From RI-153 sp963752935 (GTDB lineage Bacteria; Chloroflexota; Anaerolineae; Caldilineales; Caldilineaceae): a stretch of DNA of 64,000 nucleotides. Below are positions 16,690 to 27,505 of this stretch, one piece after another. A program made the position numbers and the translations under genes. Numbering within the stretch: position 1 is the first letter of the stretch; every line of letters starts with the position of its first letter. The DNA is taken from NCBI GenBank assembly GCA_963752935.1, contig CAVWAL010000014.1, forward strand, positions 372,001 to 436,000. The letters are read 5' to 3'. The notes under the pieces are model-generated. The model worked only from the letters and a program-made list of their open reading frames with translations, searched no databases and was not told where the DNA came from.

Positions 16690-17992
16690 TTATTGTTTGA
16701 TGCCCGCCATCACAGCCTTGGCCGCTTCAACCGTCAGTCGAATCTCTTCGTCGGTGTGGGCGCTGCTGACAAAGGCTGCCTCGAATTGGCTGGGGGCAAG
16801 GTAGACGCCGTGGGTTAACATGGCGTGGAAGTATCGTGCGTAGCGTGCCGTATCGGCGTGGATCTTGGCCGCTTCGTAGCTGTCGATGATAGCGCCGGCT
16901 TCTTTGAGGAAGTACATGCCGAACATTGAACCGGCGTGTGCGGTCTGCACGGGGATCTTCTTGCTCGGCCGCTGCCGCGCTAATTCCTTCGACGAGCGCC
17001 GTTGTCTGTGCTTCGATGGCGGCAAAGACCCCGGGCGACAGCAGTGTCTGAATCGTGACCAACCCGGCGGTCATGGCCAGCGGGTTGCCAGAAAGCGTCC
17101 CCGCCTGATACATGGGGCCGGCAGGAGCGACTCGTTCCATGATAGGGCGCTTGCCCGCATAGGCGCCGACCGGCAACCCGCCGCCGATCACCTTGCCCAG
17201 CGTCGTAATGTCGGGATCGAGTCCCCACTTCTCTTGTGCGCCGCCGGGCGCCACGCGGAAGCCTGTCATCACTTCATCAAGGATGAAGAGCGCTCCATAT
17301 TCGTGACAGAGATCTTGAAGCCCCTGCAGATAGCCGGGGCCGGGCATCACAAACCCCATATTGGCGGCAATTGGCTCGACGATGGCGGCGGCAATGGCGT
17401 CTGGGTTGGCCTCAAACAGTGCACGCGTGGCGTCGAGATCGTTGTAGGGGGCGGTGAGTGTATGCGCCGCAGTCGCCGCCGGCACCCCAGGTGAATCCGG
17501 CAGCCCAAGCGTCGCTACACCACTGCCGGCTTGCACAAGCAACATGTCGGCATGGCCATGGTAGCAGCCTGAGAATTTGATGATCTTGTCGCGTCCTGTG
17601 TAGGCGCGGGCCAGGCGTAGGGCGCTCATACAGGCTTCGGTGCCGCTGTTGACAAAGCGGACCATCTCAATAGATGGCACGGTGTCGATGACCAATTGTG
17701 CAAGTTCATTTTCCAATGCGGTGGGCGCCCCGTAGCTTGTGCCGCGTTTGGCGGCGGCAATCAGGGCATCCACGACCGCCGGGTGCGCATGTCCTAAAAC
17801 CAATGGCCCCCAGGAAAGGACGTAATCAATGTAGCGGTTTCCATCTGCATCCCAGAAGTACGCGCCCTCGCCACGGTCGATGAACCGAGGCGTGCCGCCG
17901 ACACTTTTAAACGCCCGAACCGGGCTGTTGACACCACCGGGAATCAGTTCCTTGGCTGTGGCAAAAAGTGATTCTGAACGTGTCGTCTGCAT
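16690..17992 (-). CDS. hemL: Glutamate-1-semialdehyde 2,1-aminomutase (frameshifted)
   Basis: PLP enzyme that converts glutamate-1-semialdehyde to 5-aminolevulinate, the last C5-pathway step. Landmarks are 'LIPGGVNSPVRAFKSVGG', 'FVNSGTEACMSALRLARA', 'KFSGCYHGHADMLLVQAGSG' and the PLP lysine in 'TTLGKVIGGGLPVGAY'. The frame is lost near 16958-16963: after 'SAAAAEQ' the conserved end ('AHAGSMFGMYFLKEAG' to 'AVMAGIKQ') continues in a neighbouring frame to 16690. One extra base explains it. Since the haem operon has no other hemL, a real knock-out would leave a gap, so a sequence error is favoured. ATG 17992 follows AAAGG. It lies away from the main hem operon. Confidence 0.9.
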
Positions 17993-18030
17993 GTCTAGCC
18001 TTTCTGATGTGAGGATAGTTTCTGGGGTCA

Positions 18031-18081
18031 GAGATCAGTGTGCCGTCACACGAATCTCTCCGGGTAGGGGAAGGACCCGGT
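18031..18081 (-). promoter_or_regulatory. Two small hairpins in the hemL leader region
   Basis: Upstream of hemL, GAGAT-cag-TGTG...CACA-cga-ATCTC (18031-18060) and CGGGT...ACCCG (about 18060-18080) form two consecutive imperfect hairpins. They could be leader structure or a degenerate dispersed repeat. Nothing else is recognised in the 390 bp between hemL and otsA except a promoter for the latter. Confidence 0.25.
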
Positions 18082-18150
18082 ACCTGTCACCAATCGAATG
18101 GATACCCTGTTACGGCATTAGCGCCGGTACTATCATATACTAAACTTTGG

Positions 18151-18179
18151 TTGACGATTTCTTAGGGATGTCATAGGAT
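18151..18179 (+). promoter_or_regulatory. Sigma-70-like promoter upstream of otsA/otsB
   Basis: TTGACG (18151-18156) and TAGGAT (18174-18179) are separated by exactly 17 bp and point toward the trehalose gene, about 200 bp before its start codon. Confidence 0.45.
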
Positions 18180-18382
18180 TCTGATAAGATCCATCAATCG
18201 TCTGTGGCGGCGCCGCCACCAACCCGTCCTGCTGAGCAAATAGAACCGTCATCAATAACGGTTTTGGCGACCGGCATCTTCCCGCCTCAAAAATCCACTT
18301 AACTACCGCGCAACAGCAACCGCTGACTACTATAGGATGCACTCACAGTGTGCCATCTTGCGACCTACGGAGCAAATTCACC

Positions 18383-20612
18383 ATGTCGAAACTGATTATC
18401 GTATCCAACCGACTCCCCATCAGCGCCCGTAAAGACGAGTCGGGCCTGGTGTACAGTGAGAGTATTGGCGGTCTGACCACCGGGCTAAGTTCATTCTTCG
18501 AGGATGGTGACAGCCTCTGGATCGGCTGGCCGGGGATTACCTCTGATGAACTAGACGGTGATGAACAGGATGAAATCACACGCCACCTACACGAGAATCA
18601 GTATCATCCCGTATTCCTTTCAAAGGAACAGGAACAGGGCTTCTATTTCGGCTTCTGCAATGACACGATTTGGCCACTCTTTCACTACTTTCACCTCTAC
18701 ACACGCTTTGACGAAACGCTGTGGGAATCGTATCAAGAGGTAAACACGATATTCGCGGATGCCATTAGCGAGTTGGCGGAACCGGGTGACACGATCTGGA
18801 TCCAGGACTATCATTTCTTGTTGTTGCCGCAAATGGTGCGCCAGCGCGTGCCCGATGTGCAGATCGGCTTCTTCTTGCACATACCGTTTCCGTCATACGA
18901 GTTGTTCCGTTTATTGCCCTGGCGCGCCGAATTACTGACCGGTCTGGTCGGCGCGGATCTGGTCGGGTTTCACACCTTCGGTTATGCCGCGCCACTTCCT
19001 CGACAGCGTGCGTCGTGTCCTGGGCTATGATGACAAGTTGGGCGTGATTCAGGTTGAAGATCGGCTGCTCAAAGCCGACGCCTTCCCCATGGGGATCGAT
19101 TATCACCGCTTTGCAGACGCCGGTGATCTACCCGAAGTACGCGCCGAGGTTGAGAAGCTAAACAACGAAATTGAGGGACGTCAGATCATCTTTTCGGTGG
19201 ATCGCCTTGATTATACCAAGGGGATCCCGGAACGGCTGGTCGCCTTCGATCACTTTCTAACCGAATACCCAGAGTATCGCGAGCGTGTATCACTGATTCA
19301 GGTGACTGCGCCTTCGCGAACAGGAGTCGAACAGTATCAGCAGCTCAAAAAACAGATCGATGAACTGGTAGGCGATATCAACGGACGTCACGGCGTGGTT
19401 GGTTGGGTGCCGGTCTGGTATCTATTTCAGGCGCAGACCTTCTATCCGTTGCTCGCCCTCTATCATATTGCAGATGTTGCTCTGTTAACGCCCTTACGCG
19501 ATGGAATGAACCTGGTGGCTAAAGAGTACATCGCCAGCAAGAGCAATGGACACGGTGTTCTTGTCCTGAGCGAAATGACGGGTGCCGCAGCAGAATTGGT
19601 GGAAGCAGTCGTGGTCAATCCACATAACAAACAGCAGATCGCCGAGGCGCTCCAAAGAGCGCTGACGATGCCCGTCGAGGAGCAGATACGCCGGAACCGT
19701 GCAATGCAGGCCCGATTGGAGGGCTATGACATTCGACGCTGGGCACAGGACTTTATTGAGAGTCTGCAAACCGTGCGCCAGACCCACATGCCATTGACGG
19801 TGCGCCCACTCGACGCTAGGGCCGCCCGGGGTCTGATCACAGCGTATGGTAATGCCGAGCGGCGGCTGATCATCCTCGATTACGATGGCACGCTGGTCTC
19901 ATTTGCCAACCGCCCACAGGATGCGACGCCCGATCCAGAGCTGTACCAGCTTCTTATCGCCCTTGCCCGCGATCCGCGCAACGAAGTTACCTTGATCAGC
20001 GGTCGCGGCAAGACGGATCTGGAGCGTTGGCTTGGTCACTTGAACATGGGATTGGTGGCTGAACACGGCGTGTGGGTGCGCCCGCGTGCCGGGGAGTGGC
20101 AGACTATCGAGCCGCTTGACGATAGTTGGAAGGAGAGTATCCGGCCTATCCTTGAGCGGTTTGTTGAACGGACACCCGGTTCGCTCGTGGAAGAAAAGAC
20201 CTTCGCCCTTGCCTGGCACTACCGGCAGGTCAGTGATGAACTTGCCACCGTGCGTGCGCAGGAGCTTAGAGAAATGTTGCTCCAACTGACGGCAAACTTG
20301 CATCTGGCCGTGTTGGAAGGCGATATGGTGATCGAGGTCAAGAATATCGGCATCAGCAAGGGGCGGGCGGCCGGACGTTGGCTTGCCATGAAAGACTGGG
20401 ATTTCATTCTCGCCCTGGGTGACGATTGGACCGATGAGGATACCTTCGCTGTGTTGCCTGAATCAGCCTACTCGATTCGGGTTGGTTTCAAACCATCACT
20501 GGCGCGCTACAACCTAGAGTCTGCCACCCAGGTGCGTGCGCTGTTGGCCAACTTAGTGACGACGTCAAGCGAGGGCTTCAACCAGGTGGTTCGACCATCA
20601 CTGATGGGTTGA
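18383..20612 (+). CDS. Bifunctional trehalose-6-phosphate synthase/phosphatase (frameshifted)
   Basis: Fusion of OtsA (GT20, makes trehalose-6-P from UDP-glucose and glucose-6-P) and OtsB (HAD phosphatase). The OtsA half has 'LIIVSNRLPI', 'GLTTGLSSFF', 'WIQDYHFLLLPQMVRQ', 'FSVDRLDYTKGIPERL' and 'DGMNLVAKEYIAS'. The OtsB half, from about residue 490, has the nucleophile motif 'ILDYDGTLV' and 'LGDDWTDEDTF'. At 18989 one extra base breaks the frame: 'FHTFGYA' continues as 'RHFLDSVRRVLGYDD' after skipping it. Everything else is conserved, so an error is likely. ATG 18383 follows CGGAG. Trehalose usually serves in osmotic, heat or desiccation tolerance. Confidence 0.9.
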
Positions 20613-20647
20613 TAGAGACGCAGGAACGACACGAGACTGAACATCTG

Positions 20648-20713
20648 TTTACTTGAGCCAAACAAAAGGGACGCTTTCAGATGAAAGCGTCCCTTTTGTT
20701 TGGCTCAAGTAAA
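20648..20713. terminator. 66-bp perfect inverted repeat, bidirectional terminator
   Basis: Two 31-bp arms beginning TTTACTTGAGCCAAAC match perfectly around an AGAT loop. It lies between the convergent otsA/otsB and RRM genes. The internal AAAAGGGACGC/GCGTCCCTTTT stem is terminator-like, but the arms are far longer than a normal intrinsic terminator. Confidence 0.65.
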
Positions 20714-20795
20714 ACCCACGTGATTGGTCTCCAGGCGAGTGCTATGCGGTCTTCAAAAATCGACTGTGCCGATTTCTGAAGACCCTCTACTCATC

Positions 20796-21134
20796 CTAGT
20801 ACCGGCGGCGTTCCCGGTCATCTCGACGAGGGCGGTCACCATCTGGGCGTCGACCACCACCGCCGCCGCCCGATCCGCCACGTCGCTCCTCACGGGGTTG
20901 GGCTTCGTTCACACGCAGCGTACGACCTCCCACATCCTTGCCGTTCAGTGCCTCGATAGCAGCGTCGGCGTCTGCATCGGCCATTTCAACAAAACAGAAT
21001 CCACGAAATCGACCGGTCTCCCGGTCATTGATCATGGCGACAGAAACGACTTCGCCATACGGTTCAAACATTTCTTGAACCGAATCCTCAGTTGCCGAAA
21101 ACGGCAAATTCCCTACATAGATCCTTTTGGTCAA
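20796..21134 (-). CDS. Small RRM RNA-binding protein (glycine/arginine-rich tail)
   Basis: 112-residue protein with one RNA recognition motif at residues 3-80. RNP2 is 'IYVGNLPF' and RNP1 'RGFCFVEM', with 'INDRETGRFRGF' before it. The C-terminal 30 residues are Gly then Arg/Asp rich ('RRGGSGGGGGGRRPDGDRPR'). This is the cyanobacterial-type Rbp family, often cold induced, that binds single-stranded RNA. ATG 21134 begins MTKRIYVGNLPF, exactly at the domain. The gene has a roughly 190-bp upstream gap without another gene, which may hold a long leader as in other cold-shock genes. Function beyond RNA binding is unknown. Confidence 0.92.
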   Translation of the reverse strand: MTKRIYVGNLPFSATEDSVQEMFEPYGEVVSVAMINDRETGRFRGFCFVEMADADADAAIEALNGKDVGGRTLRVNEAQPREERRGGSGGGGGGRRPDGDRPRRDDRERRRY

Positions 21135-21329
21135 CTTAACCTTCCCCTGAACTTGGAATGGGCGCCCACGCTGCTTTGATCCGGGCGTATACAGAAAAAA
21201 TACAGCTTAAGTATGCACCTATTTTTGATTTTTGTCTAGTCCCATGTCGACGTTTTTTGCTAAGGAATTGAGGAGTTACATGCAGATTTTGTACAAGAGC
21301 CTAAACTTATGCGCGAGGGCTGCCTTCGA

Positions 21330-22779
21330 CTATGGTTCGACCGCCGTAGAGCTCGCGTTCTGTTGCAACAGATCGACGATACGCTGTGCTGCCTGTTTTG
21401 CCTGGTTCACACAATCGGGGATACCGACGCCGCGGTAAGGTGTGCCGATCAACGCCACCCGATCGGGAAGGGAGGCGTCGATCTGGTCCATGCGGTTTAG
21501 GTGAAATACGTCATATTGGGGCTGTGCGTGCCACCAGCGGAAGGTTCGTGTCAAGCAAGGTGATGCGGTGATCCCCATCAGCGCTGATAACTCGTGTCGG
21601 GCCGCTTGCACGACTTCCGCATCCGTGCGTTCCATCATGTGGGGTGTCCGTGCACCGCCAAAGAAGAGACGGATCAGCGCATAGCCAGACGGCGCTCGCT
21701 GCTCAAACTTGGTCGATACCCAGGTGAGCGCGTTGAAATCACGCCTTTCTGCGCGCGGGATGACGGCGCCAAAACTGTCAAGCGGATGGGCGATCTGCCC
21801 GCTCTGGTAAGCCAGGTAAACAACTCCGCTGCTCGTGGTGCGCAGTTGGCGAAGCGGCGCCGTTGCTGCCGGTGATACCGGCTCGAGCAGATCGGCAGCA
21901 ACCTGGGCGGGAACCGCCAGCACGACGGCATCGGCGTCGATCTGTGTGAGGCGGCTCGCGCCGGTTTCGGATAGGTGCAACTGATATCCAGTCCCATGCC
22001 TTGTGATGGAACTGACGGGGCTGTTGAGATGGATCTTGTCATGTAGTCGTGCTGCAAGCGTTTTAGGCAGGGTTTCGGTTCCTGCGCGGAATGACACAAA
22101 CGCAGAAGGGGCACCCTCGCCGATTGCTGGTGAGGGAGATACCGGAGGGCGCCTCGCTTGATCAATGGCCTGTAGCAGGCTGCCGTGCTGCCGCTCCATC
22201 TCACGGAAGCGCGGAAACGTCGCCAGGATCGACTGCTCTTCAGGGTGAGCGCTGTATATGCCCGAAAGCAGGGGTTCGCCCAATTTCTCCAACGCCTCGC
22301 CGCCCATACGGCGGGTGACGAAATCGGCAACAGATTCATCCTCATCGTCCAACTTCGGCGCGATGGTGCGTTCTTGGGCGATACGTTCCTTGCCGGCGGC
22401 CGAAAGCAGCGGGGATTGAGTAAAGGCATTCCAATCTGTGGGCAGGATCAGGTTCAATCCTTTGGGGAGCGGGACTAGTCGCCCCTCGTTCACACTGTAG
22501 ACGCTGCCGTTGGTTTGGCGGGTGGGCAAGATCTCGTCGGCCAGCCCGAGATCAAGCGCCAGTTGATAGGCCCACGGTTTTTGGCGAGCCAGAAAGGCAT
22601 CTGCTCCGGCTTCGAGGAGGAACGGGTGTCCGACGTCTCCGTCGACCAGATGGGTCATGATCTTGCCACCTGCGCGCCCGCTTGCCTCCAGGACGAGGAC
22701 GTCGATCTGGGGAGCGAGTCGTTCGATCGTCCACGCTGCGGTCAGGCCGGCGATCCCTGCGCCGACGACCACGACCCGT

Positions 22780-22787
<8 letters not shown>
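21330..22787 (-). CDS. hemY: Protoporphyrinogen oxidase (HemY/HemG type, FAD)
   Basis: 485-residue flavoprotein of the oxygen-dependent protoporphyrinogen/coproporphyrinogen oxidase family. The FAD-binding dinucleotide motif 'VVVVGAGIAGLTAAW' is at the N-terminus, followed by 'LEASGRAGGKI', 'LLEAGADAFL', and the C-terminal FAD segment 'RVALIGTPYRGVGIPDCVNQ'. ATG 22787 is used because the preceding hemE stop overlaps it by 8 bp, giving translational coupling; the longer frame reads into hemE. It is the last gene of the hem operon. Whether the substrate is protoporphyrinogen or coproporphyrinogen cannot be decided from sequence alone; no coproporphyrinogen oxidase, HemQ or ferrochelatase gene is in the window. 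Confidence 0.9.
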
Positions 22788-23829
<1,042 letters not shown>

Positions 23830-23914
23830 GTTTCTCTCAGTCTGGTTGGTGTGGCAGGCAGGACGTAATTCGTCGCGTTTGTCGGGGAGGAAAGATCTGC
23901 ACAGATCGTATCGC

Positions 23915-24967
23915 CTACGCTCGATTCATCCATCGCGCCGCGTCTTTGGCAAAGTAGGTGATGATCATATCGGCGCCGGCGCGTTTGATGCCGATGAGGC
24001 TTTCCTGCGCGCTGCGTTCAAGATCGAGCCAGCCGTTGGCCGCCGCGGCATGGATCATGGCGTATTCACCGCTGACCTGATAGGCCGCGGTAGGCAAATC
24101 AAACGAACGGCGCACGTCGGCGAGGATATCGAGGTAGGGCATGGCCGGCTTCACCATGAGCATATCTGCGCCTTCGGCCACGTCGATGGCAACTTCCTTC
24201 ATCGCCTCGCGCCGATTGGCCGGGTCCATCTGGTATTGGCTGCGGTCGCCAAACGAAGGAGGGGATTCCGCCGCATCGCGGAAAGGACCATAAAAGGCAC
24301 TGGCATACTTGGCGGCGTAGCTCATGACGGAGATATGCTGCATGCCGTGGCTATCGAGTGCAGCGCGGATAGCGCCGACCATGCCGTCGATCATGCCTGA
24401 CGGCGCGATGATCTCCGCTCCGGCTTCGGCGTGGACGGCAGAGGCGCGCCCCAGTAGCTCCAGCGTCGGATCGTTTAGCAGATAGCCTTCGGGTAGGTGC
24501 GGATCATAGTGTTGCTCACCGGGCAGATTGATGATGCCGCAGTGGCCATGGCTGGTGTACTCGCAGAAACACATGTCCGAGATGACCACCAGCTCGGGGG
24601 CCGCATCCTTCATGGCGCGGATGGCTTGAGGCACGATCCCGTCGGGGTTAAAGTTGTCGCTGCCGCAGGCGTCCTTCTGTTCGGGAATGCCGAAGAGGAT
24701 CACGGCGGGAATGCCCAAGGCGGAAATTTCTTTGGCTTCGCCGGCCAATTGATCCACCGATAATTGGAATTGCCCGGGCATCGACTTGATCGGATTGCGA
24801 ACCCCTGCACCGGGTTTCACAAAGAGCGGAAAGATGAAGTCCGCCGGCGTCAAATTCGTCTCGCGGACCATTCTGCGCAGATTGGCAGAAAGGCGCATAC
24901 GGCGCGGACGCAACGTCGGGCTTGACTGCAGAGCCATGGCTGTCGGTTCGGGTGTAAGAATCGTCAT
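23915..24967 (-). CDS. hemB: Delta-aminolevulinic acid dehydratase (porphobilinogen synthase)
   Basis: 350-residue enzyme that condenses two 5-aminolevulinates to porphobilinogen. Both Schiff-base lysine motifs are present ('AAKYASAFYGPFRDA' and 'LMVKPAMPYLDIL'). The cysteine triad 'CFCEYTSHGHCG' marks it as the zinc-dependent type. An N-terminal arm of about 20 residues (MTILTPEPTAMALQS) precedes the usual 'RPRRMRLSANLRRMVRETNL', and M11 is an alternative start. It lies between the class I methyltransferase and hemE. Confidence 0.97.
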   Translation of the reverse strand: MTILTPEPTAMALQSSPTLRPRRMRLSANLRRMVRETNLTPADFIFPLFVKPGAGVRNPIKSMPGQFQLSVDQLAGEAKEISALGIPAVILFGIPEQKDACGSDNFNPDGIVPQAIRAMKDAAPELVVISDMCFCEYTSHGHCGIINLPGEQHYDPHLPEGYLLNDPTLELLGRASAVHAEAGAEIIAPSGMIDGMVGAIRAALDSHGMQHISVMSYAAKYASAFYGPFRDAAESPPSFGDRSQYQMDPANRREAMKEVAIDVAEGADMLMVKPAMPYLDILADVRRSFDLPTAAYQVSGEYAMIHAAAANGWLDLERSAQESLIGIKRAGADMIITYFAKDAARWMNRA

Positions 24968-25008
24968 AAAATCACCTGATGTCGATCTGAGTGTGTCTGG
25001 CGCCGAAG

Positions 25009-25779
25009 TTAGCGGGCATCGAACTGCGCACAGTAGAGCCGGGTATCATACTCGTAGGCAATCCGTCCGTTCACCTGGTGCTCGTCGAACAAATGGCGTA
25101 GTCGCTGCAAAAAGGGTCCGTGGGCCGGATCATCGGGCAGTGGCACATAGGAGGATGAAAGCGCGCGACCGCGTAAAGCGTCCCAATCCAGACGCTGAAT
25201 ATTGTCGAAACGGGCTGTGTGGCACTGACCGGACTGGCCAAAGAAAGAGAGAATCGCATCGTCATCCACGTTCTTCTCGTTCCTTTGCGCGTAGTCGCTA
25301 TTGAGTTCTCGAAGCAAGGCTTCATAGCCACGCAAGAAAGGCGTTGTATCCAGCCTGCGTGAATTCCATGCCAGCACAACCCATCCACCCGGGCGGAGGA
25401 TGCGCCTGAACTCGCGTTGCGCCAAATCCTGGTCGAACCAGTGGAATGCCTGTGCGGCAGTAATCAGATCGACGGAGGCCGGGGCAAGGCCGGTCGCTTC
25501 GGCGGAACCGTCCACGGCGATGAACTGCCCATAATCTACCAACTGTTCTTCGCCGGCAGTGCGCATGGCGGCGTTTGGCTCTACGCCGATGACCGTGTTG
25601 CCAAAGGCCAGGAAAAGTTCGGCGAAAATGCCCGTACCGGAACCAATATCGGCTACGGTCCACAGCGGCGATAGTTCGATGGTTTCGTGTAAAAACGCCA
25701 GGATTTCGGGCGGATAGCCGGGTCGATACTTGCGATAGTTTTGGACCCGCTCTGAAAAACGGCCTGTGCTGTCTGTCAA
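25009..25779 (-). CDS. Class I SAM-dependent methyltransferase in hem operon
   Basis: 256-residue cytoplasmic methyltransferase of the UbiE/methyltransferase-11 type. Motif I is 'TVADIGSGTGIFAELFL', the acidic residue after strand 2 is in 'VIGVEPNAAM', and 'AQAFHWFDQ' plus 'RRILRPGGWVVLAWN' complete the fold. Its start overlaps the hemD stop by 4 bp (ATGA) and hemB follows 41 bp later, so it is firmly inside the hem operon. Despite that, nothing in the sequence ties it to tetrapyrroles; similar proteins methylate small molecules such as trans-aconitate or are uncharacterised. Its substrate is unknown. Confidence 0.9.
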   Translation of the reverse strand: MTDSTGRFSERVQNYRKYRPGYPPEILAFLHETIELSPLWTVADIGSGTGIFAELFLAFGNTVIGVEPNAAMRTAGEEQLVDYGQFIAVDGSAEATGLAPASVDLITAAQAFHWFDQDLAQREFRRILRPGGWVVLAWNSRRLDTTPFLRGYEALLRELNSDYAQRNEKNVDDDAILSFFGQSGQCHTARFDNIQRLDWDALRGRALSSSYVPLPDDPAHGPFLQRLRHLFDEHQVNGRIAYEYDTRLYCAQFDAR

Positions 25780-26576
25780 CGGATACGCTCCCCAAAGTAG
25801 GTGGCTAATGCATCGACCAACGCATCGACGGTATGCTCAGCGGGGACAACTTTCACGGGTAGATCGTGGGCACGTGCCGCTTCGGCCGTAATCGGGCCAA
25901 TACAGCCCACCACCACGTCGACCAACATGCTACCCGATCCGTTTTCTTGTTTCAGGCGGCGCATGAAGTTGTGGACAGTCGACGCGCTGGTAAACAGGAC
26001 TGCGTCCACGTCGCCGCGCCAGAAATACTCGGGCAGCGCCACGCCGCCACGCCCCAACAGTGTGCGGTATGCGTCGATGCGCGTCACCTGTGCGCCGGCT
26101 TCTTCCATTCTCGTCATCAACACGGAACGGGCGATGGCAGATTGGGGCAAAAAGACGCGGTCGCCGCTCTTTAGCGGTATCGCATCGGCCAGTGATTCGG
26201 CCACAAACTCCTCGGGGATGACTGCGACCTCTAGCCCTAACTGATCCTGAACGGCCTGTGCGGTAGCCGGGCCGACTGCGGCAATCGAAGAGACCGTCAG
26301 CGCCTGGGGATCGAAGTTCAGTTCAGCGAGCCGTTCGATGAGCGCGTGAACCGTGTTGGTGCTGGTAAAGATCAGCCACTCAAAAGCACCGTCCACGGCG
26401 GCATGGATCGCTTCGTCCAGTTCGGGGTTATTGCGAATGGGCTCGATCGTGATCGCCGGATACGCAAGCACTTCGGCGCCGCGTGCTTGCAGCGCCTCGG
26501 TCAACGGTTGGGCTTGATGCAGTGCGCGGGTATTGACAACGCGCACCCCTTCGAGAAAACGGTCAGCCATGGTCAA
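25776..26576 (-). CDS. hemD: Uroporphyrinogen-III synthase
   Basis: 266-residue enzyme that cyclises hydroxymethylbilane with inversion of ring D. The family is poorly conserved, but the two-domain pattern is clear: 'VVNTRALHQAQPLTEALQAR' at the N-terminus, 'WLIFTSTNTVHALIERL', 'SIAAVGPATAQAV', then 'DAVLFTSASTVHNFMRRL' and 'VVVGCIGPITAEAA' near the C-terminus. It overlaps hemC by 14 bp and the methyltransferase by 4 bp, so position strongly supports the call. Confidence 0.93.
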   Translation of the reverse strand: MTMADRFLEGVRVVNTRALHQAQPLTEALQARGAEVLAYPAITIEPIRNNPELDEAIHAAVDGAFEWLIFTSTNTVHALIERLAELNFDPQALTVSSIAAVGPATAQAVQDQLGLEVAVIPEEFVAESLADAIPLKSGDRVFLPQSAIARSVLMTRMEEAGAQVTRIDAYRTLLGRGGVALPEYFWRGDVDAVLFTSASTVHNFMRRLKQENGSGSMLVDVVVGCIGPITAEAARAHDLPVKVVPAEHTVDALVDALATYFGERIR

Positions 26577-27504
26577 TCAGTCCTTGCAAAATTCGGTCTG
26601 CTCCCTGTTGTCGCGCCTGAACAGCCATGCTGTGGCCGATCTCAGACGCATCTTCCAGAGTACCTTCTGCATGGACATCAATCTGTTGCGATCCATCCAC
26701 TGCGGTCACACGGCCGTGAAAGTAGAGGCGTCCTGCGCGTACGACGGCATGGGCGGCGACGGGCAAACTGCAGCCGCCCTCTAGCGCCGCCAGGAAAGCC
26801 CGTTCGGCCAGCACCGGCCCGGCAGTCGCCGCATCATGGATGGGCTGTAACAGCCTCAGCGACTCCTCCTCGGCTCGACATTGTATGGCCAGCGCACCCT
26901 GTCCTGGTGCGGGGAGCATGATGTCGAAGGGCAAGCGCTGTGTGATCACATCGTCGAGTCCTAAGCGTTCCAGCCCGGCGCAGGCCAGGATCGTCGCCGT
27001 GTAGGCAGAATCGGGATCGAGCGCCTTGCGAATGCGCGTCTCGACGTTGCCGCGGATATCTTCCATGCGCAGATCGGGGCGAAAATGACGCAACTGCGCG
27101 GCGCGGCGGCGGCTGCTGGTGCCGATCACTGCACCTTTGGGCAGGGTGTCGAGGGTGTAGTTTGCTTTGGCGACAAGCGCGTCGGCCGGATTGGCGCGCG
27201 TGGGCATGGCTCCCACCACCAAACCCGCAGCATCGTCGGTGGGTAGATCCTTGAGGCTGTGGACGGCGAAGTCGATCTCGCCGGCGCGCAGAGCGTGCTC
27301 CAGTTCGAACGTGAAGAGCCCCTTGCCGCCGATCATGGGCAGGGGCGTATCGAGCACACGGTCGCCGCGCGTCGACATCACCAGGCAATCAAACTGGTGA
27401 TCAGGATGGGCTGCTTGCAACAAGGCGATGACGTGATCCGTCTGCCAACGCGCCAACGCCGAGGCGCGCGTCCCCAAGCGCGCGATATTGGACTGCGAAG
27501 CCAT
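26563..27504 (-). CDS. hemC: Hydroxymethylbilane synthase (porphobilinogen deaminase)
   Basis: 313-residue enzyme that joins four porphobilinogens. Conserved motifs are 'IARLGTRASALARWQTDHV', 'MSTRGDRVLDTPL', 'FAVHSLKDLPTDDA', 'VIGTSSRRRAAQL', 'RGNVETRIRKAL' and the dipyrromethane-cofactor cysteine in 'EGGCSLPVAAHA'. ATG 27504 was chosen over an in-frame start 48 bp earlier because it has GGAGCG in front and begins one base after the hemA stop. Confidence 0.97.
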   Translation of the reverse strand: MASQSNIARLGTRASALARWQTDHVIALLQAAHPDHQFDCLVMSTRGDRVLDTPLPMIGGKGLFTFELEHALRAGEIDFAVHSLKDLPTDDAAGLVVGAMPTRANPADALVAKANYTLDTLPKGAVIGTSSRRRAAQLRHFRPDLRMEDIRGNVETRIRKALDPDSAYTATILACAGLERLGLDDVITQRLPFDIMLPAPGQGALAIQCRAEEESLRLLQPIHDAATAGPVLAERAFLAALEGGCSLPVAAHAVVRAGRLYFHGRVTAVDGSQQIDVHAEGTLEDASEIGHSMAVQARQQGADRILQGLIDHG

Positions 27505-27505
27505 G

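Noticed and set aside
18133..18342. 69-codon minus-strand frame between hemL and otsA
   Set aside because: It overlaps the likely otsA promoter, lacks a ribosome-binding site and has no recognisable pattern.
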